Assembly: GCA_949357655.1 (NCBI GenBank)
Contig: CASHTG010000012.1
Span: 496,001-560,000 of the forward strand
Direction of reading: 5' to 3'
Source: Parascedosporium putredinis
Taxonomy: Eukaryota > Ascomycota > Sordariomycetes > Microascales > Microascaceae
DNA length: 64,000 nucleotides
The notes under the pieces are model-generated. The model was not told where the DNA came from and did no database searches. It was given only the letters and a program-made list of their open reading frames with translations. Positions 23,732 through 36,239 of the stretch are shown here, one piece after another; position 1 is the first letter of the stretch, and each line of letters opens with the position of its first letter. The position numbers were made by a program, and so were the translations under genes.

Positions 23732-24767
23732 GGATCTATGGATGGCAACCCACCACAGAAGCGGCAACAGACGCTTGGAGGGCCAAGCGCAGAGCAGAGG
23801 TCGGATGCTCGGAATGATAAATGCACAGCATCGGCCTTGTCCATGAGACCTGCCCTTCGAGACATGCAACAGGAGGCTGGGCGCCAAGACTTTTGTTCTC
23901 GATTACCTTCTCTTCCATTTTCCACCACCCCGGATCTCTCCCTTTCTCTGTATTGCCTCTATTACCTCTCCCAACATGCCTAGCCCAGACTACACTAAGC
24001 CTTACTTCCCTTTTCCTTCAGGGTGAAACCCTGGGGAACGCGGAAGGATCTATGGATGGCAATGGGGGACGAGCACGGTTGCCCTGTAGTCAAGTGCACC
24101 TGCCCCAGTGCGCCACATGCGCTTCCCTTGAACCTTTGATAATACTTTGGTTCCGTTTTGACGTTTTCCGGCTCTCCAAGTTCAGGGGCGACCCCAATTG
24201 CCAAACCCAAAAAACGTTCGTTCCTCCCTTTCCATCAACCAGCAGTGGGGCCGGGATCTGTGGGAAGGCCCCACCGCCCTCCCATTGGTGGGTTGTTACT
24301 TCATTGCAATCGCTGAAGAAGAGAAAGCACAACGGACGCGTTGCGGACCGGCCACCCAAGCAAAACCCTTTTTTGATTTTAAGACTCTGTGTCTATCAAC
24401 AGAAGACATTGATCGAAGGGGCAAACCTTCCAATGATCGTAACCCAGGGACATACAGTATCAATAGAAAAAGCGAGCTTGCCAGGTATACCTCGTTCTTT
24501 TGGAAAGTCAAGAGGTTGTCTTCCTCGCAGATGGGTAGTGTGACGCTTTCCTCGTCTAAGAAAGGCTGCATCGCACCTGCTCGGAAGGAAGCCTATAATT
24601 TTGGGTCACGCGGAAACATTGGTGGAAGGCGAGGTCGGCCACGAGCTTAGGGGGTTAGTGTTTAGTGTTGTATCCGCGGAGCAAAAATACCCGAAGGACT
24701 TTGTTCACAACGATCAATTGATTCTAGCGCCATAAAGGGGAAGTCAAAGCAAGATCTATGGATGGCA
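23732..24767 (+). repeat. Three dispersed copies of a 16-base word
   Basis: The core GATCTATGGATGGCA with a preceding A/G occurs at 23733-23747, 24047-24061 and 24753-24767, all in the same orientation within 1.04 kb. The sequences between copies do not look alike to me. The third copy is followed two bases later by 21 A residues. Confidence 0.7.
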
Positions 24768-24769
24768 CC

Positions 24770-24790
24770 AAAAAAAAAAAAAAAAAAAAA
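24770..24790 (+). repeat. Poly-A run (21 bases)
   Basis: Uninterrupted A21 in the gene-poor stretch, directly after the third copy of the GATCTATGGATGGCA word. It could be a simple homopolymer or the tail of a retroposed sequence. Confidence 0.8.
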
Positions 24791-26847
24791 GACCTCAATC
24801 TTCCATTCACGTCTCTACCGTGGTGCGGACCTGAGTGATCGAGCCTCCAAAGCCACACTCGGCCAATGGCGAGCAAGGGCACGCGCAAAGCGCCGCCCAG
24901 GGAAGAAGACAATAGGCCCAGGAGATCAACGACAACAGTTGAAGCAGGCGCCGCTTTCTGTCTCAGGTGTTGTTTTCAAGTGTTGCTCGGGACCAGCCTG
25001 ATCTGCCAGCATCCACAAAAGAAACCCGCCCTGTCCTTCTCGCCATCGTAATATTACGGAACTCGCCCTTGTGATGCGAGGTTGGACCCTTGGTCAGGTT
25101 TGGTGTAGGCGAGGCTCGATTCCCCAGCCACGTCTAACCGTCTAACCTAAAGTTTCAAGTGCTGTTGAGTTGTTTACCCATCACCAGAAGGGAGAGGTGG
25201 AAAATAAAGCAGTAAACTAGCCTAGAGAATGCTGACCTTGGGTATTGACAAGCTTGATGCAGACAACACAGCATTTGGTATTCTGTGACTCGCGCTTCGA
25301 GCGAGATCACATTCACATTCACTATTTGGTTGAGTGGGCCTCGTCTCGGTCCTGCTCGCCTGTCTGTTACTCAACCTGCGTCGTGGTCCCGTTCGTCCCG
25401 CAGCGGATGTTAGTAATTGACCATCCACACACACCTCCCCACAGATTGTCGGGCCACTGCCGAACCCTTGACATCCCCTTTGGAATTCAGCCTATGTCTA
25501 CCTCGGTACGGAGACCACCTGTCGCGTTTTCCTCTATATGACCCTACCTGTCTTGGTGCACGTCTAGCGATGCATCTACGTTTACTTTTCAAACCTACTC
25601 AGAGGTGGAGACGTGGCCTTGGGTAGTTGGCATAAGGCTCTTGCAACGGACTCCGGCGCGGCGCGCATGACAGAAAGATAAGAAGCGTATGCTTGATTTT
25701 CGTCGTCACATCTGCTTCTGAGTCTGTACGAAAGTAACATTGAATATACAAGGGGGAAGAAAAAGGAAGGGGAAGAGAAAGAAGAAACCAAACGGATGAA
25801 TGAAAGAACAAAGAAGTGCGACAAATGAAGGAGAAAAGCAACCATAGTACGGGTTATTCTTGCTAGTTTAATTTCTTAATTGCTCCCGCCGATCGATTCT
25901 CCATTCGTTTTAAACTTGCCACAAAACGGATAATAGCCCGTCGGACAGAAAAAAAGAGCCAGAACATGCCGAACCCTGTTCCCCGATGTCAGATGAAGTA
26001 GATCCCCCACGACTTGGGTGGGAAGACGCGGGGCCGCGATCAGCCACATGCAAAGAGTCAACACGTCTTACATGTATTCTTATTCTCAGATGTCCTCGTG
26101 TGCCCATTCTCGCGGGGCCCACTTTCCTACTCTTTCCCTTGCTCATATCAAGCATTCATGACTTGTGACAACATGAGCTTCTTCCCCTTTCTTTCGGCGC
26201 CTTCTGCGACGAGATGGTGACTTCTTGCGCATCTGACGCCCACTGAGGAAACTGTTCGCTGTCCAGCGGCTAGTGCCGCCAAAATGGCGCCTCCTCGTGT
26301 GGCTGGTGAAGGCATTCCCTGCCGTTTGCACCACCTCTTCTGTCCGCTGTTGTCTTTGAACCGAGCTTTAGGTCCACGTAATACCATCCTCGCCGGGGTG
26401 CACATGCATGAACGTGTAAAGCAAGTTAAGCCGGGCGAGATCGCGCAAGAGATGAACCAAGTAGATATGACCTCGCTGTAAAAGGCTTCATTGTCTATGT
26501 AATATACCCTATGTAAGGAATCCTAAAAATATAACCCAAGGATGTTCCTCCCCCGCTTATAGGAAAAGAAATGCCCAGAGGCGGGCGGCCGGGGAACAAA
26601 AAAGGGAAAAGACAAGATTCTTTTGCTGCGTCTCGAGAAGAGGGAAAAGAATACGCTTATGGCGCTCAAGAAATGAACCGTCCCCCACAAAAAGCATTGC
26701 CAACGCAGCTCCCTCACTGCCTGTCCTAGTCCCTCGGGATATCAAGATAATTATGTTTGTCCTGATGAGATTTCCTATCCAACACAGTTCACGGCCGCAT
26801 TATAATCGACCGTGCGTTTCTTCCACTTCTTTTCATCCTTTCCTACT

Positions 26848-29800
26848 TTACAAGTCGCGTCCCCGAATCTTGGCCCATAGCTCTGTGTTGCGGAAATCGA
26901 AACCGGGATCCAGCTCGCAGAATGGGTGCTCCGCTAACAGCTTCTCTGCCGTTGGTCGGTCATAAGGATTTCTATAAAGAAAAAGAAAATGATGGGTTAG
27001 CACTTACACCATCACAAGTCAAGAGGAATGAGGGCTAGAAAAAGCAACAGATGACGGGGGAAAACGGTGAGGATTCCGAGACACATACACTTGGAAACAG
27101 TCCAGCATGAACGCAATGGCCACCGGCGTAATCGTCTCGTTGATATCATCGGGGATCGGCGGCGTCTCTCCGTTGGCAATCTTGTAAATAGCACCAATGG
27201 CCTCCTCCTTGGCCCACGGTCGTCGGCCGGCAAACATCTCGAGCACGACGCATCCCAAGCTCCAAATGTCCACCTTGGCGCTGTAGCCCTCGCCCTCGGA
27301 CCGAATTACCTCGGGCGCCATCCAAAAGACGGACCCTTGCATGTTGTTGCTCTTGTCGTTGCCGTAAATATTATCCGTCTTCTTACTGATGCCAAAATCG
27401 GAAATCTTGCACGTGCCGTCTAAGTCCAGGAGAATGTTGTCGGCCTTGAGATCGCGGTGGAGAATGCCTTCGCGATGGAGGTATGCCAATCCGGAAAGCG
27501 TCTGTCGTGTGAGCGAGCTGACAATGTCCTCGTCAAACTTGCCATGCTTGCGCAGACATGATCCGACGCTACCACCGGAAATGTACTCTAGGAAGATGGA
27601 AATGCTCGTCTCCTTGCGCTCGCATCCTAGGTACTGTACAATGTTGTCGTGGTCCAGGTGCTGCATCGTGTCAATCTCCTGGTCCAGCGCCGCCACTAGC
27701 TCCTTCATCTTGGCCCGGTCTCCGCCGGCCGCCTTGGGGTTCACCTCCACTTCCTTGACCGCCAGGAACTCTCCCGTCGTGGCGTTCATGCCCAAGTACA
27801 CTCGGCCGTATGTACCTTTGCCGATAAGCTGGCCCTTGAACCACCGGAACGTCGTTTGCCTCTTCGGTATCGTGTCTTGCGGTATCTGCGGCATCATGAT
27901 GCTGTCCCGCTGCGGCCTGATCTGCACAATGTTGGCGTTGAACATCTTGGTGCTCTTGCGGCGCATCAGCGCTGACGACTGGCCCTGAGCTTGCGATGCC
28001 GTCGTGAACCTCTTATTGGCCTCGTGTGCCCCGCGTGCCACCTCTCGGATCGACTTGAGACGGCCAAGGCCTCCGGACCTCCGTATGCTCCTCTGCGCGG
28101 GGTTCTGTACGGATGCCGGCCGCTCGAGCGCCTTGAGCGTCGACTCGTCGGAGCCTAGCGTATCGTTATCGTTGTAGCGCATCGACATCTTCGATCCAGG
28201 GAGCGCCGCCAGCTTTTCCCTCGTCGGCTGCTGGGCCATCCGATTGCTCGGCGGTGCCTCGTTCTCATCTCCTTCCGCAATCGGCGATGGGGATTGTCCC
28301 CTTCCTGGTTCTCTTCAAACACAGGTAGGTCGAGATCCAAGTTCGGGAAGAAGTCGTCAAGGTTGTTCACGAGGGCGTCTGTCGTAGGACGGTTCGCCCA
28401 CACGTCCTTCTCCACAAATGATTTACGTCTGTTGAGCTTGCTGCTGTTGTCCTCTGCTGATTCCCATCCCTCCGACGGCGTGCCTGGCGTTCTGCGCGAG
28501 CTCCTGCCGCTCCTGCCGCTCGTCGGATAGTCATCATCGATGTCGGCAGTCCTGCCAGAAGTGCTGCCGCTGCCGCCTGTCGGCTCGCTGAAGACGACCG
28601 ATTTTCTCTTAGCCGACCGGTCCGTGTCAAGCTTTAGGTTGGGTCGCTTGCCCGCGGCGTTGTTCTGGTTCTTGATGGGGACCGCGAAAAGGCCGTCGTC
28701 TGAATCGTCATCTGAATCGAACGAGGGCGCTGCGGCAGCCGCGGGTTTCGGAGCCTGCGTAAAACTGACGTTTGTGAAGTCTTGGCTGCGTCCGTTGCTC
28801 GTGGTCCGTCTTGACACCTTCTGTTCGGGGCTGCCGTGCCTCTGGCTCGACATGGTGGAGGTCCGGCTACCGGGGGTGATAGGGCGGGGACCGTTCGCGG
28901 AGGATTGGCCGACCGCACCCAAATTTCGTCCCATTCCAATGAGCGCGCTACCGATTGAGGGCAACTGGTCGGATGCCTGCCTTCTATGATTCGAGTCACC
29001 CGTTCCTGGTCGTCGGGGGCTTGGGAATCCGTCGGAATCAGAACCTGGCCGCAGGTGTTGGCCTGGTCTCCGCCGGAGCGAATCTGCTTTGAGAACAGTG
29101 ACTGTCGGCTCGCTAGGCGGCGCAGGTGGCTTCCGTACTGGGAATAAGTGGTCGGGCTTCTTATCTTCATAAGGTGACGCTCTGGGCTGGTCAAAGTTGA
29201 TCTCCGTCTTACGAACAATGGATCCAAATTGGGACATGGACTCTACCGGCGACTCCTTCTGAGAGACTTGCTTTCGTGTGGCTAGGTACTCGCGCTGCTT
29301 CTTTTCTAGAGTCGCCCTGTAGGCGGCCGACTCCTGTTGAAGAGAATCCTCCTCTATCCTCTCCTCGCCCATGCTCTTCTGCCGGGACGACGGTGGGGTA
29401 GATGATGACCTAGGTCGCGTGCCGTTTAGCCTGGCATATGTGTCCTCGTCGACGGTCATGCCCGGGGGAGGAAGCCTGGAGATAGGAAACCCGTGGCCGC
29501 GGTTGAGGCGGTAGAGCTGCGGACTAAGCCGCCGTTGACCTGGCCCGTATACCGGATGAAAAACTTGAGCCCACCTGGCGCCTCAGACCGAGCCTTTCTA
29601 TGAACAGCGAGTAATCTTTGGTCATCGAGAGCCTCATCGTGCTCGGCCCTCCCGAGGTCCGTAATATGGAGCTCGGTATTTTCAGCATCTGGCAGACCAA
29701 GGCTCGTGCATATGACATGTCGTAGCTCGGCGGGGATTCATGATCCGTGACATCGCACATCCTATAGTTCCACCCATCCATGGTCGCGAGGACGTAGTGG

Positions 29801-31473
29801 CGCGAAGAAACGGGTTTCTTGCTCTTGAAGTGTGTGAGGAACTGGGACGTCGAACGCGAACGCTCTCCGGTCGACTCTGCGCCTGCCGAGTGGAATGCCT
29901 TGAGAGTTCCGCCTGGTGAGGTAGGCGACTCAGTTCCGTCCGGAGAGATGCCTTCCTGCCGCTTCTTCCGTGACAAAAAGCTGAGAAGCCGGGGTCCATC
30001 CTTTGCCGACGGAGGGTCAGAGGTGGGGGTAGAGTCCTGTGGGGATAGCCGTGGTGGCCGATCGCTCACCCGACCACTCATCATCATGTCGCTAATATTA
30101 AGCCGAGTGGCGCCAGCGGGCACGCCACTACCGTAAATAGCCGCGTTGGACGACGCAGAATCGGTGCTATCTCGAGAGCGGTGGCCAAACTTGCTGGAAC
30201 GGGGCGAAGCAGATAACTGGCTGGCGGATGTCGGTGGCGGGAAGAGCTCCTGTCCGGCAAGGCCAGGGCTCCCTCTCGGACTTTCGGGTCGCGACTTGAC
30301 GGTGAAGCCTGGCTCATTGGGGTCTCCACTGGGGCTCTGCCTCCGTCCATCCACGTCGAGGTGTTTTAGGACTTGCCGATGGTTGCTTTCCGAATTATTG
30401 AGGGCGGGGAGCTGACGGGCTTGCGAGTATCGTCGAGCGGAGAATCCCGGACCAGGGGGTTAAGAGGTGTCTATGGCGGTTTACTTATGTTAGCAGTGGA
30501 CTGGGTGATTAGATGTTAAACACGAGAATGGCATGGGGCCCTTACATTAGGAGATTCGACATCGCCATGCCCCATCTTTCCCAGGTCGGATTGGTCACCC
30601 CTCACGATGAGTCTGATTAAGCGGCGCATGCGCTTGCCTTCCTCGCGCTCGGCGGTCTGGTCCCAGCCAGTTCCGCTCTGCGCACACTGAATAGCGAGCC
30701 GAGGGTACACTTGCTGATGCATCATGCCAAAGTTGCCTCGACCAGCGCGCACACTGCTCAACTCGAGGAACAGCATGCCATAAAGACCCAGCGCCTTGAA
30801 CGTCTCCTGCCAGTCCCTAGAGAAGCCGTTGGCTTGGAGCCAGGCAAGCACGCGCTCCATCGGCCACTGCGAAGCGAGTTCCAAGGAAATGCTGGTGGCG
30901 GCTCCAGCGGTAGCGGTGGAAGCGTTGGAAACTCCGCGCGCGTTCTGCATAGGGTTGGCCTGGAGTCGGTCGCGGTTCATAGGCTCGTCGGGCGGCATGG
31001 CACCGGCTGGCTCGGCGCCCATGCCATTCGGAGGGTGCATGGCCCACAGGGGCTTGGGTTCATCTAGTCCGAACGCAGGGATGCCCACGCCTTCTCCCCA
31101 GGTGTCCCCGGTCGGAATGTACGTCGCAGACATCTGCTCGCTCGGCGGCGGGGAGGGGGATCGTGGATACAGTCGAGCCGGTGGGTATGGAGCCATGGAG
31201 ACGAGGATTGTAGGCTTGAACTTGGCCGCCAGGCGGTGGGGGTATGTTGAGGGCGCCGCGATCGTACATGCGGCTAAGCACGTTCTGCCATGGAGGATTC
31301 GGACCGGGCGGAGGACCGGGAGGAGGTGGAATCATTACGCCGTTCGCGCCGGCCGGGTATCGAGGCGGAGGTGGGGGATGGCCATGATATTGCCTAGCGG
31401 TTGCCGGATGAGAGGCGACATTGGTGGCGGGGAGGAGGGACCTGGAACGGCCGCGAAGGGTCCCTTTGGCCAT
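26848..31473 (-). CDS. BCK1: MAP kinase kinase kinase BCK1 (cell-wall integrity pathway), with frame breaks
   Basis: MAPKKK acting below protein kinase C and above the Mkk1/2 and Slt2/Mps1-type kinases. ATG 31473; introns 30545-30471 and 27088-26972. The N-terminus is Pro-rich (PPPPGPPPGPNPPWQ). A SAM-like region reads WPMERVLAWLQANGFSRDW. A Ras-association-like region (HYVLATMDGWNYRMCDVTD to LKFFIRYTGQVNG) and a long Ser-rich linker follow. The C-terminal kinase domain (about residues 1175-1465) shows the glycine loop IGKGTYGRVYLG, lysine in LAVKEVEV, catalytic loop HRDLKADN, DFGISKK, and SVFWMAPEV. It ends FDFRNTELWAKIRGRDL. Frame repairs are near 31190 (two bases), 30455, 29595, 29490 and 28289; after them 4440 nt, 1479 aa, typical for filamentous-fungal BCK1. 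Confidence 0.94.
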
Positions 31474-33836
31474 TTTGATACATGGTGGTGAAGCGGGGAG
31501 GTGAAAAATCGATGTTCGAGAAAGGGTATATGAGGCGCCGAAAACAAAAAGCCCTCCGCCTAGAGCGGGAGGCAAAGAGATGAAGAAGTCAATGGAAGCG
31601 GAGTAGATGACAAGGCGTCGTTTGTGGTGGTTGTGCCTCGTCGTTGGTGGCTCGATCAGGCGACGGGGTGGGAGGTTCGTCCAGTCGAGTCGTGAGGGTT
31701 GAGGTTGATGAAGGTTGACAGGCAAGCTCCGCTCTCTCGGGAGAGAGGCTGATTAGACAAGACCGGGGAAGGGGTGGCCCAGGAACGCTCGCCGAAACAT
31801 AAAACAGATCATGTAGAAGAAAGTTCGTAGTGAGGATATAATACAAGGGCCGGATAAGTCGATAAGAATAGAATTAATGCTAGTCGGCGCGCGAGGCCAT
31901 GATCGACAAGCAATGTCGTCCCTGAAAATAGCGAGAGTGTGTAATCCAGAGAGCTCTCGGGGGTAATGTTTTACGAATCGGGGCAGAAGGTCCAGCAAAA
32001 GCCCTTGCGAGGTTTTTCCCTCCTCTTTTTCAGATGTTTGAAGAGGGCCAAAAAAACGAGCGAGGGAGAGTGGTTGCGCAAGCAGGCTGGGGCGGAGACC
32101 CATGAACGAGCTAGGGTGAGTGAGCTGGATGGGATGCGGCAGTGGGACTTTGGAAGGGGGAAGATTCTGGGGGGTTGATTCGATTCTCGTCTCACAGTGC
32201 ACCGCTGTTGGTTCGGTTCGGTCTGGCCTGCCGTGCCTGCCCTTTCCCTTTTCCCTCCCTCGCTTCGTTGCTTGTGCCTTCCCTGCCGTTTGCCTCGCTG
32301 TCTGTACTTGTCGGATTGGGAAAGAACAGCGGATCATCAATTATCCGACGAGCTGGCCCGCACCTGGGCCAATGGGACCGTTCCTGGGTCGAGGCGTTTT
32401 AGCGCCTGGGCTGCATGTTCGAGGTGTTTTAGCGAATAAATACGGGCCAGGCCATGCAAGCTCTCCCAGTCTGCTCACTGGGTCGATGGAATGATGCATC
32501 ATCCCCCACCAACAAGATGGCCCTGGGTCTTGGACCCCTGGCATTTGATCCGTGGTCTTACACCCTCAATCCTTGGGTCAGAGAACGTCCCAGCCCAATT
32601 CCCCCTCACCGTCTTTCATCCTTGTGTGCACAAGTCCCCTCGATTGTCAACACTAGTGTCTGGCCGTAGTGTACACTTCTCATGCTGTAGCCACTTACGA
32701 GCCTGATACGCCTTCCTCAATGACAATCCATCCCCTCCATGATCCTTCGCCGGATGGAGCGCCTTTCTGCGCTCGTGGCTATGAAACAGCCACCCACCGC
32801 ACTGCATGAATTTTGGTAGGCGACTGATGACATACTCGCTCATCGAGATGTTCAGCCCGCAAACAGCCCTCGTGCAAAGGTTTCCTCCCTGCCTTAAGGG
32901 TGCCTTGCGGACCGATGCACGAACCAGACGCAGGGAAGAGGCTGTGCGACTCATCTTCATTTCCATGTGGTGGGTGAAGTGTACTGAGGGGATCCGCAGA
33001 GGGGTTTATTGTTTATTATCCTCGCTCATCGCTGCTTTCAACAACAGGTCAAAAGGCCAAAAGCACGGCGCAGGATTATTACGATTCCTTGTCAAGGTGA
33101 GCATGGCTGGCCTTACAGGGATGGCAAAGCCCGGGTCTGCCGAGAGCGCTCACCTTTTCAAGATCCATGGAAGAAACGTAGCATTGGGTGTTTTGCGAAC
33201 CATTCTTTGTTTGTTTCTTCATAGCCATGCTATTATTGTGCTGTGGCTCGAGATCATGAATGACGTGCAGAGACTACGTTATATAACGAAAGAATACTAG
33301 TCACGGGCGGCCGCTTCCCAAGACGTATCTCGCTTGAGAGGGCCCCGATGATGCTCTAATTTATCGTACTTCGATACAAGGCTTGGTTCCGTAGTATTAT
33401 CTAGACGAGGCGAATTCACAATTCGTTTTGAGCTCTGGGCCAGCCGTGCTTCGTACGATCTATCAACAGTTTGGTAATGCGGCCTCGGCGTAGGATTCGA
33501 TCCATGGATGACATGACATATCATCAATCACAGGAACGTGTGCGTGTTCCTCGAAAATTTAGAAGATGATGATCTCAATGCTCGACACAGTTAGATAAGG
33601 GAATTGTTTTCTGATAATAAACGAATCCATATTCTTTTCATCGATGGGAAGCCAACGTCGCTCAAGGGTTGAATCCAAATTTGTGGCGAAGACCAAAACA
33701 AATACTTGGTCAGAGAAAGGATACAGAAAAGAAACGAAGAAACAAGAAGGGAACGCCGGCCATAGATGCGCTCCTGGATATCCATCGCGTAAGAATCAAA
33801 GGGAATGGAAGAAGAAAAAAGAGTCCAAACTCGCTA
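31474..33836. other. Intergenic, BCK1 upstream region
   Basis: 2.4 kb between the BCK1 start and the GH5 stop (both on the minus strand). No gene is supported. It should hold the BCK1 promoter. The open frames at 31589-31846, 31753-32340 and 32806-33300 lack recognisable features. Confidence 0.5.
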
Positions 33837-36239
33837 TTACATGAGTGAACAGGTGCTACCCCTCCCAGACCATATGTTTGCTGGCATTGTTCCAAGTATC
33901 CCGCCTCCTCCGCCGTGCCCTCGACGACGTTGTGTTTTCTCACCAGCCCAGCCGCCTTCAACGTCTGCTCGCCATCTCCGTGCCACCAGAGTAGCCTTTG
34001 CAGGTTAGGGCACTGCGGGTCCTCCGAGTTGATCTCCCATTTCCCGGACGACACTTCAACCGTGCAAGATTCAGCGGGGAAGTGGAATTCGGGCAAGAAA
34101 ATCTCGGTCGGAGTGTCGTTGTTGGCCACCGCGGTCGCGTTGATCTTGAGCGTAAACGTGCAGGAGCGTAGGTCGAAGCCATATTCCTTGACCAGGCCGT
34201 TGATGTGGACCGGCGAAGGGCGAATAAAGGCTTCGGCAGCTCGATAGCCCGGCGTGTCTGCGGCTTCGGGCGCTTTCCCAGGCTCGGAGGAGATGGAGGG
34301 CGTCGACAGCACTTGCCTGAGGTTTTCAGGCGTCACGGTCGTCTCGTTTGCGACATCGCGAGAGGCGCGATCGGCCACCAGGGTCGACGAGCTCGCCCCG
34401 TCGATACTCTTCGGGAGGGCACTGAGGGGAACGGGCTTGTCGTCGAGGGAGAAGATGGAAAGGTCTTCGCCATTCCACTGATCTCCCCGCTTGTGGGTAT
34501 TCCGAGCCGTATAGACCCAGAGAAAGGTGCCTTCCATCAACGCCCCTCTGCTCCGTAGTAGTTGGCGTCAAGGGCCGCAGACTGGCTCGAGTAGTCGCCC
34601 GTTTCGTAGGCCTTCTTTTCATCCATGTCGTATGGGATGCCAAACTCGGTAAGTACGCATGGGTGCTTCCCAACCCTATCTTTCCCTTCCTGCCTTAGGT
34701 ATGCCAGCTGGTCTTTGAAGCAATTGCGGATGGCTGATTCGCCCACCTTGATTGCAAAGACAGGGTGGAGATACTTGCCCCGTAGGACGCCAACCACATC
34801 GACATTCCATGTCCTATTCCACTTCTTCGTCATCAAAGTGATGCCATCGTAAAAGTGAGGCGCATATGCCATCTTTGGATCGTCGTCTTCCGTGCCAACA
34901 ATCTCTGGTGGCAGCTCAAGCGTCGGGTACTGCATCAGTAGGATGGAGCCTTTGTGCTGCGCTCGCACAGCATCTCTCCATCTGCGGTACAAATCCATGA
35001 AGTAAGTGTTGGTAAAGTTGGGGTAGTCGATGACCTCGCCAGTGCGTGGACTTTTCGCAAAATAGTCCTTCTTGAGTAAGGTATCCGTCGCAGGGTCCCA
35101 AACGCCGTGTTGAGCCCAAATACACTCCCCAAGCTTCCAACCTTCGTCTCGTTTATATCCGTACCTCGAATCATCGTAGTCGGCCGGAAGCCAGGCCTGT
35201 TCTCCGTGCGGGTCAATGAGGATCGTCCCGACCTTGTATGGGCCCAACCCGCCCATGTCCCATGTCTCGACTTCGCAGGCCCTCCCAGATCCGGTAAGCA
35301 GGCATTGCCATATAGTCGGGCAAGTTCCCTTCTTCAGGTTCTGGTCCTTTGGAATAACACCCAAGTCCGAGTACCCACAGAGACCGCGATTGGGCTCATT
35401 CATACTCTCCCACCCCACAACGACGACATCCTCGAGATCTCCAGCCTCATGGATCCTCTTCGCGAGGTGAGCGCACGCATTGGTGAAATGGGACTGAAGG
35501 TAGTCTTGGATGTTCATGCCGTTGATGATGCACTTGGGCGCAAAATCCTTGCCAGCGAAGAAGAGTGTGAAGATGGTAGAGGTAGCGAGACGAAAGTAGT
35601 TTGTCGACCAAATCATCTTTGGGAATTCGTCGGGTTCCGGGTACGTATTTTGCACAACCGCCGCCTCGGTGGCCGCAAAGCTCTGCGGATTCAGTCCGCA
35701 CGCGTAGATGGTCCACATCGGAGCGCCGGAACCTCCACAAAATCGAGCCCACTGCAACAGACGAATTAGACCTTGCACTAGAGCTTACATGCCTAGAGGA
35801 ATTGGGGGGGCACTGGGGCGAGGGGAGAGGTGGACAGAGTATTACATACTACATCTTGATGGGGATCCATGAACACGTAGAAACCGTAAGATCCGGCTAC
35901 TCTCAGTACGTCGAGAGTATGCTGGATCCAGGCTTCGTCATAGATCCCGGGACCGGCCGCCTCAATGGCCTCCCATGTGAAGATATACCGGATCGAGTTA
36001 TATCCATACCGCCTGAGTCGCGAGAAGTGTTGATGTGCGTCGGAAAGCGGAAACGGCCGCGCATGGAACTGAACGGTGTCGCCCTCGAAAAAGTCGTCGG
36101 GGATGTAGGAGGACTGGTCGGGGGTGCTAGGGTATTTGGCATCACCTGCGCAATTTATTCCCCGGAGAACGACTTGTCGGCCGTGGGCATCGCGAAATTG
36201 GCCGTCTTCAATCGTCAACCTAAAGTTGGAGTTTGACAT
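33837..36239 (-). CDS. Glycoside hydrolase family 5 (subfamily 12) steryl/ceramide beta-glucosidase, with frame breaks
   Basis: Intracellular retaining beta-glucosidase of the fungal EGCrP/Egh1 type, acting on glucosylceramide or ergosteryl glucoside. ATG 36239, intron 35849-35752. The GH5_12 N-terminus reads FRDAHGRQVVLRGINCAGDA. The DPHQDV block continues across the intron as WARFCGGSGAP. The acid/base Glu is in WESMNEPNRG (about residue 248) and the nucleophile Glu in CVLTEFGIPYDMD (about 498). The C-terminal beta-rich part includes FTLKINATAVA and ends near LLWWHGD. One base is missing at 34543-34546 (CCCC on the plus strand). The end is uncertain: adding a base at 33859-33862 gives a stop at 33837 and 768 aa, whereas without it the frame continues to 33710 with an unlikely hydrophobic tail. 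Substrate preference within the clade cannot be read from sequence. Confidence 0.9.

Larger units (their letters stand above)
22374..26847. other. 4.5-kb gene-poor stretch between GH47 and BCK1
   Basis: The largest gap in the window. No gene is supported on either strand; the longest open frame (23821-24543, +) has no recognisable domain. It holds a purine-rich imperfect repeat (22835-22905), three copies of a 16-base word (about 23733, 24046, 24752), a 21-base poly-A run (24770-24790) and the 3' end of BCK1. It could be decayed mobile-element DNA, but I cannot show terminal repeats or a reverse transcriptase. Confidence 0.5.

Noticed and set aside
23821..24543. 240-codon open frame on the plus strand
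   Set aside because: No recognisable domain, uneven composition and overlap with the repeated 16-base word; it looks like chance.
25080..25140. tRNA gene suggested by a GGCTCGATTCC box
   Set aside because: No matching A box or cloverleaf arms could be folded around it.
32806..33300. 164-codon plus-strand frame between BCK1 and GH5
   Set aside because: No motif, no plausible splice structure and no family resemblance.
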